DNA from: Candidatus Moraniibacteriota bacterium
Lineage (GTDB): Bacteria; Patescibacteriota; Minisyncoccia; Moranbacterales; UBA11712
DNA length: 6,938 nucleotides
NCBI GenBank assembly: GCA_003157295.1
Contig: PMJF01000015.1
Coordinates: 1 to 6,938 of the forward strand
Direction of reading: 5' to 3'
Part shown: piece by piece, positions 1-6,352 of the stretch
Layout: the number at the start of each line of letters is the position of its first letter
Numbering within the stretch: the first letter of the stretch is position 1
The notes under the pieces: generated by a model
What the model saw: the letters and a program-made list of their open reading frames with translations, nothing else
What the model was told of the DNA's origin: nothing
Database searches by the model: none
Made by a program: the position numbers and the translations under genes

Positions 1-939
1 CTCGAAGAGATCATCAAGCCTTCGATGGAAAAATTCGGGATCAAGTTTGATAATTATTTTTCGGAAAAAGAATTGCAAGGAAGTGGAAAAGTGGATGAAG
101 TGATAAATTTGCTGAAAGAAAAGGGATGCGTCTATGAAAAAGATGGCGCGACTTGGTTCAAGTCAACCGAGTTTGGCGACGACAAGGACCGGGTGGTCAT
201 TAAATCAACAGGCGAAAAAACTTATTTTGGTTCCGATATTGCGTACCACAAAGAAAAACTGGATCGCGGCTTTGATAAACTGATCGATATTTGGGGAGCG
301 GACCATCATGGGGATGTGAAAAGAGTCATGGGCGCAATGAAAGCGCTGGGTTACGAAAATAAGCTGGATATTATTCTCACGCAGTTTGTCCGCGTGTTGA
401 AAGACGGCGAAGAAATGAAAATGTCGAAGCGGGCTGGAACCTATGTGAGTGTTGACGATCTTATCGACGAAGTGGGGAAGGACGCGACCAGATTTTTCTT
501 CCTGATGCACAGCGCCGATACACATATGAATTTTGATCTGGACCTCGCGAAAGAACGAAGCGAGAAGAATCCCGTTTATTATGTCCAATACGCCCATGCG
601 AGAATCGCGAGTATTTTGCGAAAAGCGGAAGAAGCGGGCATTCCTTCAACATTAGAAATTGGAAAGCTTACATCAAACAAAGAACGCGCATTGATTTTTG
701 AACTCCTGAAATTTCCGGATCTAGTCGAAGAAGCCTCGAAAAATTATGCGGTGCATTATCTGCCGCAATATGCCATCGGTCTCGCCGATAAGTTTCATTC
801 TTATTATAACGAATATCGTGTAATTGATGAAAAGAATCTGCAGCTGACTACATCAAGATTAGCATTAGTAGAAGCGGTGAAGGTCGTTCTCGTTGAAGTT
901 TTGCGGATGATGGGAATCAGCGCGCCGGAAAAAATGTGA
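1..939 (+). CDS. argS: arginyl-tRNA synthetase, C-terminal part (5' end outside window)
   Basis: This gene encodes cytoplasmic class I arginyl-tRNA synthetase, which charges tRNA-Arg with arginine using ATP. The frame is already open at base 1, so the ATG at 25 is internal. 312 codons are visible of the usual 550-600, and the N-terminal domain with the HIGH motif lies upstream. Visible landmarks are the catalytic-domain segment with YFGSDIAYH and the IWGADHHGDVKR block, and the KMSK loop (KMSKRAGT, encoded from 418). After these come the all-helical DALR-type anticodon-binding domain with QYAHARI (about codons 197-203 of the fragment) and the typical C-terminus ending SAPEKM. The last codons match the normal family end, so the TGA at 937-939 is a real stop. 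That stop is also the first three bases of a palindrome in the following repeat. Identification is very secure; only the start is missing. Confidence 0.97.
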   Translation, partial: LEEIIKPSMEKFGIKFDNYFSEKELQGSGKVDEVINLLKEKGCVYEKDGATWFKSTEFGDDKDRVVIKSTGEKTYFGSDIAYHKEKLDRGFDKLIDIWGADHHGDVKRVMGAMKALGYENKLDIILTQFVRVLKDGEEMKMSKRAGTYVSVDDLIDEVGKDATRFFFLMHSADTHMNFDLDLAKERSEKNPVYYVQYAHARIASILRKAEEAGIPSTLEIGKLTSNKERALIFELLKFPDLVEEASKNYAVHYLPQYAIGLADKFHSYYNEYRVIDEKNLQLTTSRLALVEAVKVVLVEVLRMMGISAPEKM

Positions 940-1029
940 CAGCACTCCGTGCTGTCATCCCTGCGAAAGCAGGGATCCAGAAATCATGACATATAATTTT
1001 TAACTAGATTCCCGCTTTCGAGGGAATGA
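937..1029. repeat. REP/BIME-like palindromic element (two inverted units)
   Basis: Three palindromic segments are packed between argS and the exonuclease gene. (1) A perfect 9-bp stem, 937-945 with 949-957 (TGACAGCAC/GTGCTGTCA), has a 3-nt loop. (2) An 8-bp stem, 957-964 with 969-976 (ATCCCTGC/GCAGGGAT), closes a GAAA tetraloop. (3) After an AT-rich spacer of about 25 nt, the segment 1003-1029 reads on the minus strand as TCATTCCCTCGAAAGCGGGA followed by ATCTAGT, an inverted and diverged relative of unit 2. TCATyCC...GAAA...GGrATC.AG is the look of REP-type elements scattered through many bacterial genomes, and two inverted units make a BIME. The structure is seen directly; the family assignment comes from recall. 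The first stem may also act as a bidirectional 3'-end structure, but it has no T-tract. Confidence 0.75.
992..997 (+). promoter_or_regulatory. candidate -10 box (TATAAT) for the exonuclease gene
   Basis: A perfect TATAAT sits in the AT-rich spacer between the two inverted repeat units. Transcription would start near 1004, about 37 nt before the preferred start codon at 1041. No -35 box is recognisable at 16-18 nt upstream, where the palindrome's GC-rich arm (GCAGGG) lies, so this is a weak call made only from the -10 match and its position. Confidence 0.25.
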
Positions 1030-1040
1030 GAAAAGTAAAT

Positions 1041-1706
1041 ATGAGCAACTACTACAATAACGGCTACGACAACGGTCCAAAAAAGAAAATGGTTCTCGAC
1101 ATCGAGACTCTGCCTGCGCCGGAACATGTGCATGAAGCCTTGAAAGAGATACATGCCTATCGGAAAAAGAAACGGGAAAGGAATGGGGAAAAATACAAGA
1201 AAAGCTTTGAAGAGTTTTTGGCGGAAACGGGACTTGATGGGACGTTTGGGCGGATTTTTTGCATTTCCTACGCGATTAATGACGAAATGATCCATTGCAT
1301 TTGCGACGATGACGAAAAAAAGATGCTCGAAAATTTCTGGGAAGCGGCCAAGGAGGTGGATCTGTTCATTGGATTCAATATTATGGATTTTGATCTCAAA
1401 TATATCATTCAGCGGTCGATCATCCATGGCGTGAAGCCGAAAACAAAAGTACGCCTCTCTTTCGCCAGATATCGCAGCGAGCCGATATATGACGCGATGC
1501 ACGAATGGAACCAGTGGGGATACGGCAAAAATGTTTCCCTTGATTCATTAGCGCGGGCGCTCGGCCTTGGTTCCTCAAAAAAGAACATGGACGGATCGGA
1601 AGTTTTTACCTATTACAAAAAAGGAAAATACAAAGAAATCTGCAATTACTGCAACGCGGATGTGGAAGTGACGAGAAATATATATAAGAAGATGAATTTC
1701 GAGTAA
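1041..1706 (+). CDS. PolB-like 3'-5' exonuclease (DnaQ/RNase H fold, DNA_pol_B_exo2 type)
   Basis: This is a predicted metal-dependent 3'-5' exonuclease related to the proofreading domain of family B DNA polymerases (COG3298/PF10108 type). It stands alone, without a polymerase domain. Numbered from the 1041 start (221 aa), motif I is VLDIETLP with D20 and E22. Motif II is GFNIMDFD, residues 111-118. Motif III is YCNAD, with Y203 and the catalytic D207 in the YxxxD arrangement. SLDSLARALGL followed by a Lys/Gly segment is also family-like. All four acidic metal ligands appear present, so it should be active. A charged helical stretch (about residues 37-60) follows motif I, and the N-terminus is Asn/Tyr-rich and probably disordered. 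An in-frame ATG at 1026 would add five residues but lies inside the repeat element; neither start has a convincing Shine-Dalgarno. Its substrate and pathway are unknown; DNA repair or end trimming is an inference. Confidence 0.88.
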   Translation: MSNYYNNGYDNGPKKKMVLDIETLPAPEHVHEALKEIHAYRKKKRERNGEKYKKSFEEFLAETGLDGTFGRIFCISYAINDEMIHCICDDDEKKMLENFWEAAKEVDLFIGFNIMDFDLKYIIQRSIIHGVKPKTKVRLSFARYRSEPIYDAMHEWNQWGYGKNVSLDSLARALGLGSSKKNMDGSEVFTYYKKGKYKEICNYCNADVEVTRNIYKKMNFE

Positions 1707-1740
1707 ATTCCCATAAACATACAAATGAATTTATCACGCT

Positions 1741-1767
1741 ATTGGGCTAAGTTTTACTTGGCTCAAT
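1741..1767 (+). other. stem-loop abutting the start of the ABC operon
   Basis: ATTGGGCTAAG (1741-1751) can pair along all 11 positions with CTTGGCTCAAT (1757-1767) across a 5-nt TTTTA loop. Two of the pairs are G-U on the + strand transcript. The structure ends 10 nt before the ATG of the first permease. Only three T follow it, so it is a poor intrinsic terminator. It could be a degenerate terminator for the exonuclease gene, or a structure in the operon leader that limits translation of the first permease. No convincing promoter was found in the 71-bp gap 1707-1777. Confidence 0.5.
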
Positions 1768-1777
1768 TTGATAACAA

Positions 1778-2572
1778 ATGAAAAAATACTTTACTGTTTT
1801 CAAAACCAGCTGGGAGAATGAATTGGAATACCGCTTTGCCTTCGTCCTGTCGCGATTCAGGAATATCGTGTATCTTCTGCTTTTATATTATGTCTGGATG
1901 AACTTGAGCCAGATGACCGGACGATTTGCGATGTATAGAGCGGAAGAGCTGACGACCTATGTTTTTTTGGCGCATCTTTTGCGCTCGATAATTTTTGGCG
2001 CGCAGTCGCGGCTCGCGGCGCTTGAGATCAATGACGGAACATTCTCAACTTATCTCGTCAAACCGATCACGCATTTCTGGTTTATTTTTTGGCGGGAGCT
2101 GGCGCAGAAAATGATATATTTCATCAGCGCCGTTTGCGAGCTGGCGATATTTATTTTTTTCACAAAAGCCAATTTTTTGTGGCAAAATAATATCAAGTTT
2201 CTGGCTTTTTTCGCCGTTGCGATATTAGGTTCAATATTTCTTTATTTTCTTCTCACTTATCTCGTGAGCCTTCTTGCTTTTTGGTCGCGGGAAGCGATGG
2301 GACCGCGATTTTTGTTTGAGTGGTTTATGGAATTTGCTTCCGGAGCTTTTTTTCCGCTCGATATTCTTTCCAAAAATTTTCTTCTCGTGTTTCAATTTCT
2401 GCCTTTCGCGTATATTATATATTTCCCTCTGAAAATCTATCTGGGAAAATGGGATTCTTGGCAGATCGTTATGGGGATCAGTATGCAATTGGTTTTTATT
2501 GTTATCTCGTCTCTCTTGGTTATGGTGGCGTGGAAAAGAGGGCTCAAGAGATATTGCGGAGAAGGAATATAA
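1778..2572 (+). CDS. ABC-2-type exporter permease P1
   Basis: This is an integral inner-membrane subunit of an ABC-2-type transporter, of the ABC2_membrane_6 kind (PF06182; COG4587/COG3694 group). It is 264 aa with about six hydrophobic segments, roughly at 21-42, 56-74, 110-128, 140-168, 178-196 and 229-251. Shared landmarks with the three following genes are the N-terminal MKKY, EYR at 17-19, and a cytoplasmic-loop motif (DGTFSTYLVKP) ending in KP at 95-96. AFW at 167-169, FFPLDIL at 191-197, a PFAYIIYFP...YLGK block near 209-224, and a basic tail LKRYCGEGI complete the set. There is no signal peptide and no ATPase domain. The ATG has no Shine-Dalgarno but a stem-loop just upstream. It is the first gene of a co-directional five-gene operon, and 31 bp separate it from the next gene. 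Its substrate cannot be inferred from sequence; lipid, polysaccharide or drug export are possibilities for the fold. Confidence 0.9.
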   Translation: MKKYFTVFKTSWENELEYRFAFVLSRFRNIVYLLLLYYVWMNLSQMTGRFAMYRAEELTTYVFLAHLLRSIIFGAQSRLAALEINDGTFSTYLVKPITHFWFIFWRELAQKMIYFISAVCELAIFIFFTKANFLWQNNIKFLAFFAVAILGSIFLYFLLTYLVSLLAFWSREAMGPRFLFEWFMEFASGAFFPLDILSKNFLLVFQFLPFAYIIYFPLKIYLGKWDSWQIVMGISMQLVFIVISSLLVMVAWKRGLKRYCGEGI

Positions 2573-2603
2573 TCACGCAACATGTAACATGTAACAAAAA
2601 TTA

Positions 2604-3389
2604 GTGAAAAAATATTTTAGAATCTGGAAACAATTGGTGGTATTGGCGTTTGGGAGTTATATATCAAACCGGATGGAATACGGCAGTTATTTTTTGGGAA
2701 AAATTGTGAGGTTCAGTTTTTTTCTATTGATGGTGCTGGCTATTTTTGGCCACACGCAAAACATTGCCGGATATACAAAATACCAGGTCATCATCTTTTT
2801 TCTCACGGCTTTTCTCATGGATAGCCTCGGCCAGTCTTTCTTTCGGGGAATATATTTATTCCGTCAAGATGTTCAGCGAGCGAGTTTGGACTACGTGATC
2901 GTGAAGCCGGTGAATACACTGTTTTTTATTTTGACGAGGATGACCGATCTTTTGGACATCACACTTCTCGTGCCGCTGATGGCTTTGATCATCTATGCTT
3001 TTTCGAAATTGGGAGTGCTGGGAAATCCGGCAGCAATTTTTCAATATTTGTTATTTGTGGCCATTGGCTTTGTGGTTGTGGCAAGTCTTCATATCATCTC
3101 CGCCGCGCTCACAGTTTGGACAATGGAAAGCGAAGTGTTCATCTGGTTCTACCGTACTTCGACCTTTGCCGCTCTCTTCCCGCCGGAAATATTTTCGCAT
3201 CCCATTCAATTGTTTTTCACGTTTATTATTCCCATTGTCATTATTGTGGCGGTGCCAGCCAAGGCGCTGCTCGGAATTCTCACTTTTCGGCTGGCCCTCA
3301 CGGCCATTATCGTCGCGATTGTGTTTTTCACCGGGTCCTTGCTATTATGGAAAACTAGCCTAAAACACTATTCCAGCGCGTCGTCATGA
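2604..3389 (+). CDS. ABC-2-type exporter permease P2 (divergent partner, GTG start)
   Basis: This 261-aa membrane protein is the likely COG3694-like partner of P1. It starts at GTG, giving (M)KKYFRIWKQ, in register with the start of its neighbours. It keeps the loop motif QRASLDYVIVKP (KP at 101-102) and has hydrophobic segments around 32-48, 60-73, 116-134, 146-172, 203-218 and 228-249. It is the most divergent of the four. The YFP...YLGK block is replaced by IIVAVPAKALLGI (about 213-225), and the tail LKHYSSASS lacks the terminal GI. Two-permease systems of this family normally pair one member of each type, which suggests P1+P2 as the ancestral heterodimer. The 31-bp gap upstream holds two tandem copies of AACATGT (2579-2592) and no Shine-Dalgarno. 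A 31-bp gap also follows. Confidence 0.9.
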   Translation: MKKYFRIWKQLVVLAFGSYISNRMEYGSYFLGKIVRFSFFLLMVLAIFGHTQNIAGYTKYQVIIFFLTAFLMDSLGQSFFRGIYLFRQDVQRASLDYVIVKPVNTLFFILTRMTDLLDITLLVPLMALIIYAFSKLGVLGNPAAIFQYLLFVAIGFVVVASLHIISAALTVWTMESEVFIWFYRTSTFAALFPPEIFSHPIQLFFTFIIPIVIIVAVPAKALLGILTFRLALTAIIVAIVFFTGSLLLWKTSLKHYSSASS

Positions 3390-3420
3390 TTGTGTCGGTT
3401 CGGAGCCTTAGAATAACTTC

Positions 3421-4218
3421 ATGAAAAAATATATTGCGACCATAAAAATTGAATGGCAGAGAGCGTTGACCTATCGGGCGGATACGCTCGGCTTTAGATT
3501 GGGAAACTTTTTTGAAATTATGATCCAAATCGTTATCTGGACTGCCATCTTCGAGAAAAACAGTTCGATCGGGGGATACAGTTATCCGGAGATGATCACA
3601 TACATACTGATCGGCTGGTTGATCTCTCTGCTTACGGCCAACTTTGGTTTTGAGTACACGATTTCCAGGCAAATTCAACAGGGAGAACTTTCCAACTACA
3701 CCACCAAGCCCTTCGATTACATCAAATATATCATTGCACTATCCATAGGAAGGGCCAGTACCGCCTTGGCGGCGGCGTTCTTAATGAATATTTTGCTGAT
3801 CGCACTTTTCTCCCGGTACATAATTTTTTCTCACAGCATTTTTTCCTGGCTTATAATCATTTCAATGATCCTGGTCGGTTATTTTATAAAATTATTTATC
3901 TCGGTCCTCACGGGTTTCATCGCATTTTGGACCATCGATATTTCGGGTGTCTTTTATTCCGTGAACCTATTTTCAAAATTCTTAGCCGGAAATTATTTTC
4001 CCCTTAGCCTGCTGCCGCTCATATTTGTGAAATTCAGCTTCGCTCTGCCTTTTATTTACACGTTCTATTTTCCGGTTCAATTATATTTGGGGAAATTGTC
4101 GATAACAGAAGGGTTGAGAGGATTGGGCATCGAAATTATCTGGCTCGGAGCATTGTATTTTTTAACGAGGTCTTTGTGGAAGTTAGGTTTAAAAAAATAT
4201 GAAAGTGTCGGGATATAG
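3421..4218 (+). CDS. ABC-2-type exporter permease P3
   Basis: This 265-aa membrane subunit of the same family starts at ATG with MKKYIATIK. It has TYR at 17-19, the loop motif QQGELSNYTTKP with KP at 96-97, and AFW at 168-170. NYFPLSLLP spans 191-199, followed by a C-terminal block PFIYTFYFPVQLYLGK and then EGLRGL...IEI.WL.ALY, ending GLKKYESVGI. Hydrophobic segments lie roughly at 30-44, 58-74, 110-130, 142-170, 192-218 and 234-249. It aligns without a gap to P4 at about 112 of 265 residues (hand count), far closer than either is to P2, so the two are tandem duplicates. No Shine-Dalgarno precedes the ATG, and 31 bp separate it from P2. It probably forms a heterodimer with P4 or an alternative partner for P1/P2; both are inferences. 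Confidence 0.9.
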   Translation: MKKYIATIKIEWQRALTYRADTLGFRLGNFFEIMIQIVIWTAIFEKNSSIGGYSYPEMITYILIGWLISLLTANFGFEYTISRQIQQGELSNYTTKPFDYIKYIIALSIGRASTALAAAFLMNILLIALFSRYIIFSHSIFSWLIIISMILVGYFIKLFISVLTGFIAFWTIDISGVFYSVNLFSKFLAGNYFPLSLLPLIFVKFSFALPFIYTFYFPVQLYLGKLSITEGLRGLGIEIIWLGALYFLTRSLWKLGLKKYESVGI

Positions 4219-4283
4219 AATTCACTCCGTTAGAAATAACGGGGACGTTGATAAATTTTCTAAATCGTAATATTTATAACGGG

Positions 4284-5081
4284 GTGAAAAAATACTGGAT
4301 AATAATAAATAACGAGATCCAAAGGCAATTTGCCTATAGGATAGGGATTGCGGCTTATTCCTTTGGGAACATCGCGGAAGTTATTGTCATGGTAGTGCTT
4401 TGGTCTATTGTATATAGAAATATCGAGACGATCCATGGATATACCGCAAAAGAAATGGTCAGTTATCTTGTGTTTGCCTGGTTTTTCTCATTTTTGACAA
4501 CTACCTATGCCTTTGAGGCCAATATCGCCAAAGATATTCAAACGGGCGCGCTGAACAATATGCTCGTAAAGCCTATAAGCTATCTTCGCTATATGGCAAC
4601 GGTTGCAACAGGAAGAATTTTGATCGCTTTATTGATAGTCTTAATTCAGGATATCTTGATCATTTTATTATTAAGGGGACGCCTGATCTTTTCAGCCGAT
4701 GTTTCAAAAATTGTCTTACTATTGGCAATGCTGTCTGTCACTTATCTTTTCAATGTTCTTTTTTCCATCGGGATTGGCTTTTTGGCCTTTTGGACAACGG
4801 AAATATCAGGAATTTACTATGCCCTGAAAGTTCTCCGGAATTTTTTGTCGGGATATTATTTTCCAATTGTTCTGCTTCCTGTCGCTCTGGTGAAGATCAA
4901 TTTATTTTTTCCGTTTGTTTATACAGCTTATATTCCCGTCCAGCTTTATCTCGGAAAAATAAGTTTCGCCGAGGGTTTGCGGGGATTGGCGATCGAGATT
5001 CTGTGGCTTGTCGCGTTATATGTTATCATTAAAATAGTTTGGAGATTTGGACTCAAGAAATATGAGTCAGTCGGAATCTAA
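4284..5081 (+). CDS. ABC-2-type exporter permease P4 (GTG start preferred)
   Basis: This is the fourth permease and the tandem paralogue of P3. The frame opens at a TTG at 4248 (277 aa), but the GTG at 4284 is preferred. It gives (M)KKYW, matching the KKY start of P1-P3, and exactly 265 aa, equal to P3 without gaps. GGG directly precedes it (AACGGGGTG), which is not a proper Shine-Dalgarno. Landmarks numbered from 4284: AYR 17-19, loop motif QTGALNNMLVKP with KP at 96-97, AFW 168-170, YYFPIVLLP 191-199, PVQLYLGK at 218-225, and GLKKYESVGI at the end, identical to P3. Hydrophobic segments fall where they do in P3. The stop codon is 17 bp before the ATPase start, consistent with co-translation. 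Its role is a membrane-channel subunit with unknown substrate. Confidence 0.9.
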   Translation: MKKYWIIINNEIQRQFAYRIGIAAYSFGNIAEVIVMVVLWSIVYRNIETIHGYTAKEMVSYLVFAWFFSFLTTTYAFEANIAKDIQTGALNNMLVKPISYLRYMATVATGRILIALLIVLIQDILIILLLRGRLIFSADVSKIVLLLAMLSVTYLFNVLFSIGIGFLAFWTTEISGIYYALKVLRNFLSGYYFPIVLLPVALVKINLFFPFVYTAYIPVQLYLGKISFAEGLRGLAIEILWLVALYVIIKIVWRFGLKKYESVGI

Positions 5082-5098
5082 TAATTTAAATAAATCAG

Positions 5099-6091
5099 AT
5101 GGCGATCATCGAAATAAGGAATCTTAGCAAAACCTACGAATACTACAAAAAACAGCTCGGACTCTGGGCGTCGGTGAGAGGGCTTTTTCGTCGTGAGAAA
5201 CTATATAAAGAAGCCGTGAAGGAAATTAATTTCACAATTGATGAAGGGGAGCTGGTTGGATTCTTGGGGCCCAACGGTGCCGGCAAGACGACGACGCTCA
5301 AAATGCTTTCGGGTATCCTGTATCCGACAAGCGGGGAGGCTAAAGTGCTGGGGCATATTCCTTGGAAGCGCGAGCCGAAATATCAAAAACAATTCGCCCT
5401 TGTGATGGGGCAGAAAAATCAGCTCTGGTGGGATCTGCCGGCGATGGAGAGTTTCATTTTAAACAAGGAGATTTACGAAGTGTCGGATGCGGATTTCAAA
5501 AAGAATCTTGATGAGCTCGTTGAACTTCTCGACATCAAGGATATCCTAGATGTCCAGGTGCGAAAATTATCTTTGGGACAGCGAATGAAATGCGAGTTGG
5601 TGGCAGCTCTTCTTCACAAACCGAAAGTTTTGTTTCTGGATGAGCCAACCATTGGCCTCGATGTCGTGGCGCAAAAAAATATCCGAGATTTCATCAAGCA
5701 GTATAATCAAAAAAACAAAACGACGATCATTCTCACCTCGCACTATATGGAGGACGTGAAAGAGCTTTGCAAAAGAGTGATCATTATCGAAGAGGGGAAG
5801 ATCGGATATGATGGCGACCTTGTGAGTCTCATTGAAAAATACGCGCCGTACAAAGTTCTCAAAATTACTTTCGAAGGGGAGGGAGTGAAAGAAGAAGATG
5901 TTTCTAATTTCGGAGAGGTGCATCAGTTCACGCCGCATAGCATCACTTTGCGTGTTCCGCGCGAAAAAGCCAAAAACGTGGCGCGCGATATCTTGTCTTC
6001 AAATTTGCCCGTTGACGACATCTTGATCGACGAAGTGGATATTTCGGATGTGGTGAGGAAAATCTTTAGTAACAACCAGATCAAGAAATAA
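5099..6091 (+). CDS. ABC-2-type exporter ATPase subunit (COG4586-like)
   Basis: This 330-aa cytoplasmic ATP-binding subunit powers the permeases encoded directly upstream. All nucleotide-binding motifs are intact: Walker A GPNGAGKTT at 57-65, Q-loop Q105 within VMGQKNQLWWDLP, and signature LSLGQ at 157-161 (the usual LSGGQ with L for the first G). Walker B VLFLDEP is at 177-183, the D-loop GLD at 186-188, and the H-loop H215. Two features point to the COG4586 group that travels with PF06182 permeases. One is the long insertion at about 14-40 (YEYYKKQLGLWASVRGLFRR) before the first core strand. The other is the GQKNQLWWDLP sequence after the Q-loop. A C-terminal extension of about 85 residues (245-330) follows the core and is probably regulatory or used in dimer contact. 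It is the only ATPase in an operon with four permeases, so it must serve as a homodimer. A terminator hairpin lies 150 bp downstream. Confidence 0.95.
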   Translation: MAIIEIRNLSKTYEYYKKQLGLWASVRGLFRREKLYKEAVKEINFTIDEGELVGFLGPNGAGKTTTLKMLSGILYPTSGEAKVLGHIPWKREPKYQKQFALVMGQKNQLWWDLPAMESFILNKEIYEVSDADFKKNLDELVELLDIKDILDVQVRKLSLGQRMKCELVAALLHKPKVLFLDEPTIGLDVVAQKNIRDFIKQYNQKNKTTIILTSHYMEDVKELCKRVIIIEEGKIGYDGDLVSLIEKYAPYKVLKITFEGEGVKEEDVSNFGEVHQFTPHSITLRVPREKAKNVARDILSSNLPVDDILIDEVDISDVVRKIFSNNQIKK

Positions 6092-6094
6092 ATT

Positions 6095-6150
6095 TCCGAT
6101 ATTTGTTATATATAAGACCTGTAATTAATTTATCAGGAGAAAATATCGGA
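6095..6150 (+). repeat. perfect 10-bp inverted repeat in the 3' flank of the ABC operon
   Basis: TCCGATATTT (6095-6104) and AAATATCGGA (6141-6150) are perfect reverse complements separated by 36 nt, starting four bases after the ATPase stop codon. The interior contains a short CCTG...CAGG pair and an AGGAG at 6135-6139. No T-tract follows, so this is not an intrinsic terminator. It could be an mRNA 3'-end structure or a protein-binding site; the sequence does not decide. Confidence 0.5.
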
Positions 6151-6240
6151 TTTGGTACGAGATAGAATTGATCAATATGCGACAAAAAAGTTATCATTTT
6201 TGATCGAATAAATAAATTTCAAAAATTAGCAAAAAGCTTG

Positions 6241-6262
6241 AAATGCTCCGGAGCGTTTTTTT
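6241..6262 (+). terminator. intrinsic terminator of the ABC operon
   Basis: AAATGCT (6241-6247) pairs with AGCGTTT (6252-6258), with one T-G wobble, around a CCGG loop. An uninterrupted run of seven T (6256-6262) follows and partly joins the stem. It is 150 nt downstream of the ATPase stop and on the same strand, so it is the probable end of the ABC transcript. Confidence 0.65.
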
Positions 6263-6264
6263 AT

Positions 6265-6293
6265 TTGTCGAATCATCCTTTTTATATTAAAAT
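6265..6293 (+). promoter_or_regulatory. candidate sigma-70-type promoter for the surface-protein gene
   Basis: TTGTCG (6265-6270) and TAAAAT (6288-6293) are 17 bp apart, the optimal spacing, in a region between two terminator hairpins. The predicted start site near 6300 is about 85 nt upstream of the surface-protein ATG. The predicted transcript would meet a terminator-like hairpin after only about 15 nt. The call rests on pattern alone. Confidence 0.35.
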
Positions 6294-6314
6294 AATGGCA
6301 ATGATTTAAAGGGT

Positions 6315-6352
6315 GAGAGCCTTGCGTGCCAAGGGTCTCTTTTTATTTTTTT
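6315..6352 (+). terminator. second intrinsic terminator or leader attenuator hairpin
   Basis: GAGAGCCTTG (6315-6324) pairs with CAAGGGTCTC (6330-6339) over 9 of 10 positions, with a single G-G mismatch, around a 5-nt loop. A T-rich tract (TTTTT A TTTTTTT, 6340-6352) follows. The structure is a strong + strand intrinsic terminator. It lies 32 nt before the surface-protein start codon and after the candidate promoter, so it is either a backup terminator for upstream transcription or a leader element that conditionally stops transcription of the surface gene. Confidence 0.7.

Noticed and set aside
937..939. Possible TGA recoding to glycine or tryptophan, as in some candidate-phylum bacteria
   Set aside because: The TGA follows the normal ArgRS C-terminus, and the P2 TGA also falls at the normal family length, so TGA is a stop here.
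984..1502. 172-codon open frame on the minus strand opposite the exonuclease gene
   Set aside because: The + strand frame carries all three exonuclease motifs; the antisense translation shows no recognisable domain and begins inside the coding frame of a conserved gene.
2579..2595. Two tandem AACATGT heptamers between P1 and P2
   Set aside because: Too short and too few copies to call a repeat array or an operator; noted only in the P2 entry.
2320..2604. 94-codon + strand frame overlapping the end of the first permease
   Set aside because: It is out of frame with a well-supported membrane protein, composition is not protein-like, and it simply reads through the permease's C-terminal region.
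2995..3363. Overlapping + strand frame within the second permease
   Set aside because: Ser/Arg/Cys-rich translation with no domain; an out-of-frame reading of a clear permease gene.
6152..6211. 19-codon TTG-initiated small frame preceded by AGGAG at 6135-6139
   Set aside because: Spacing of 12 nt is long, no other gene here uses a Shine-Dalgarno, and the frame overlaps no conserved feature; probably chance.
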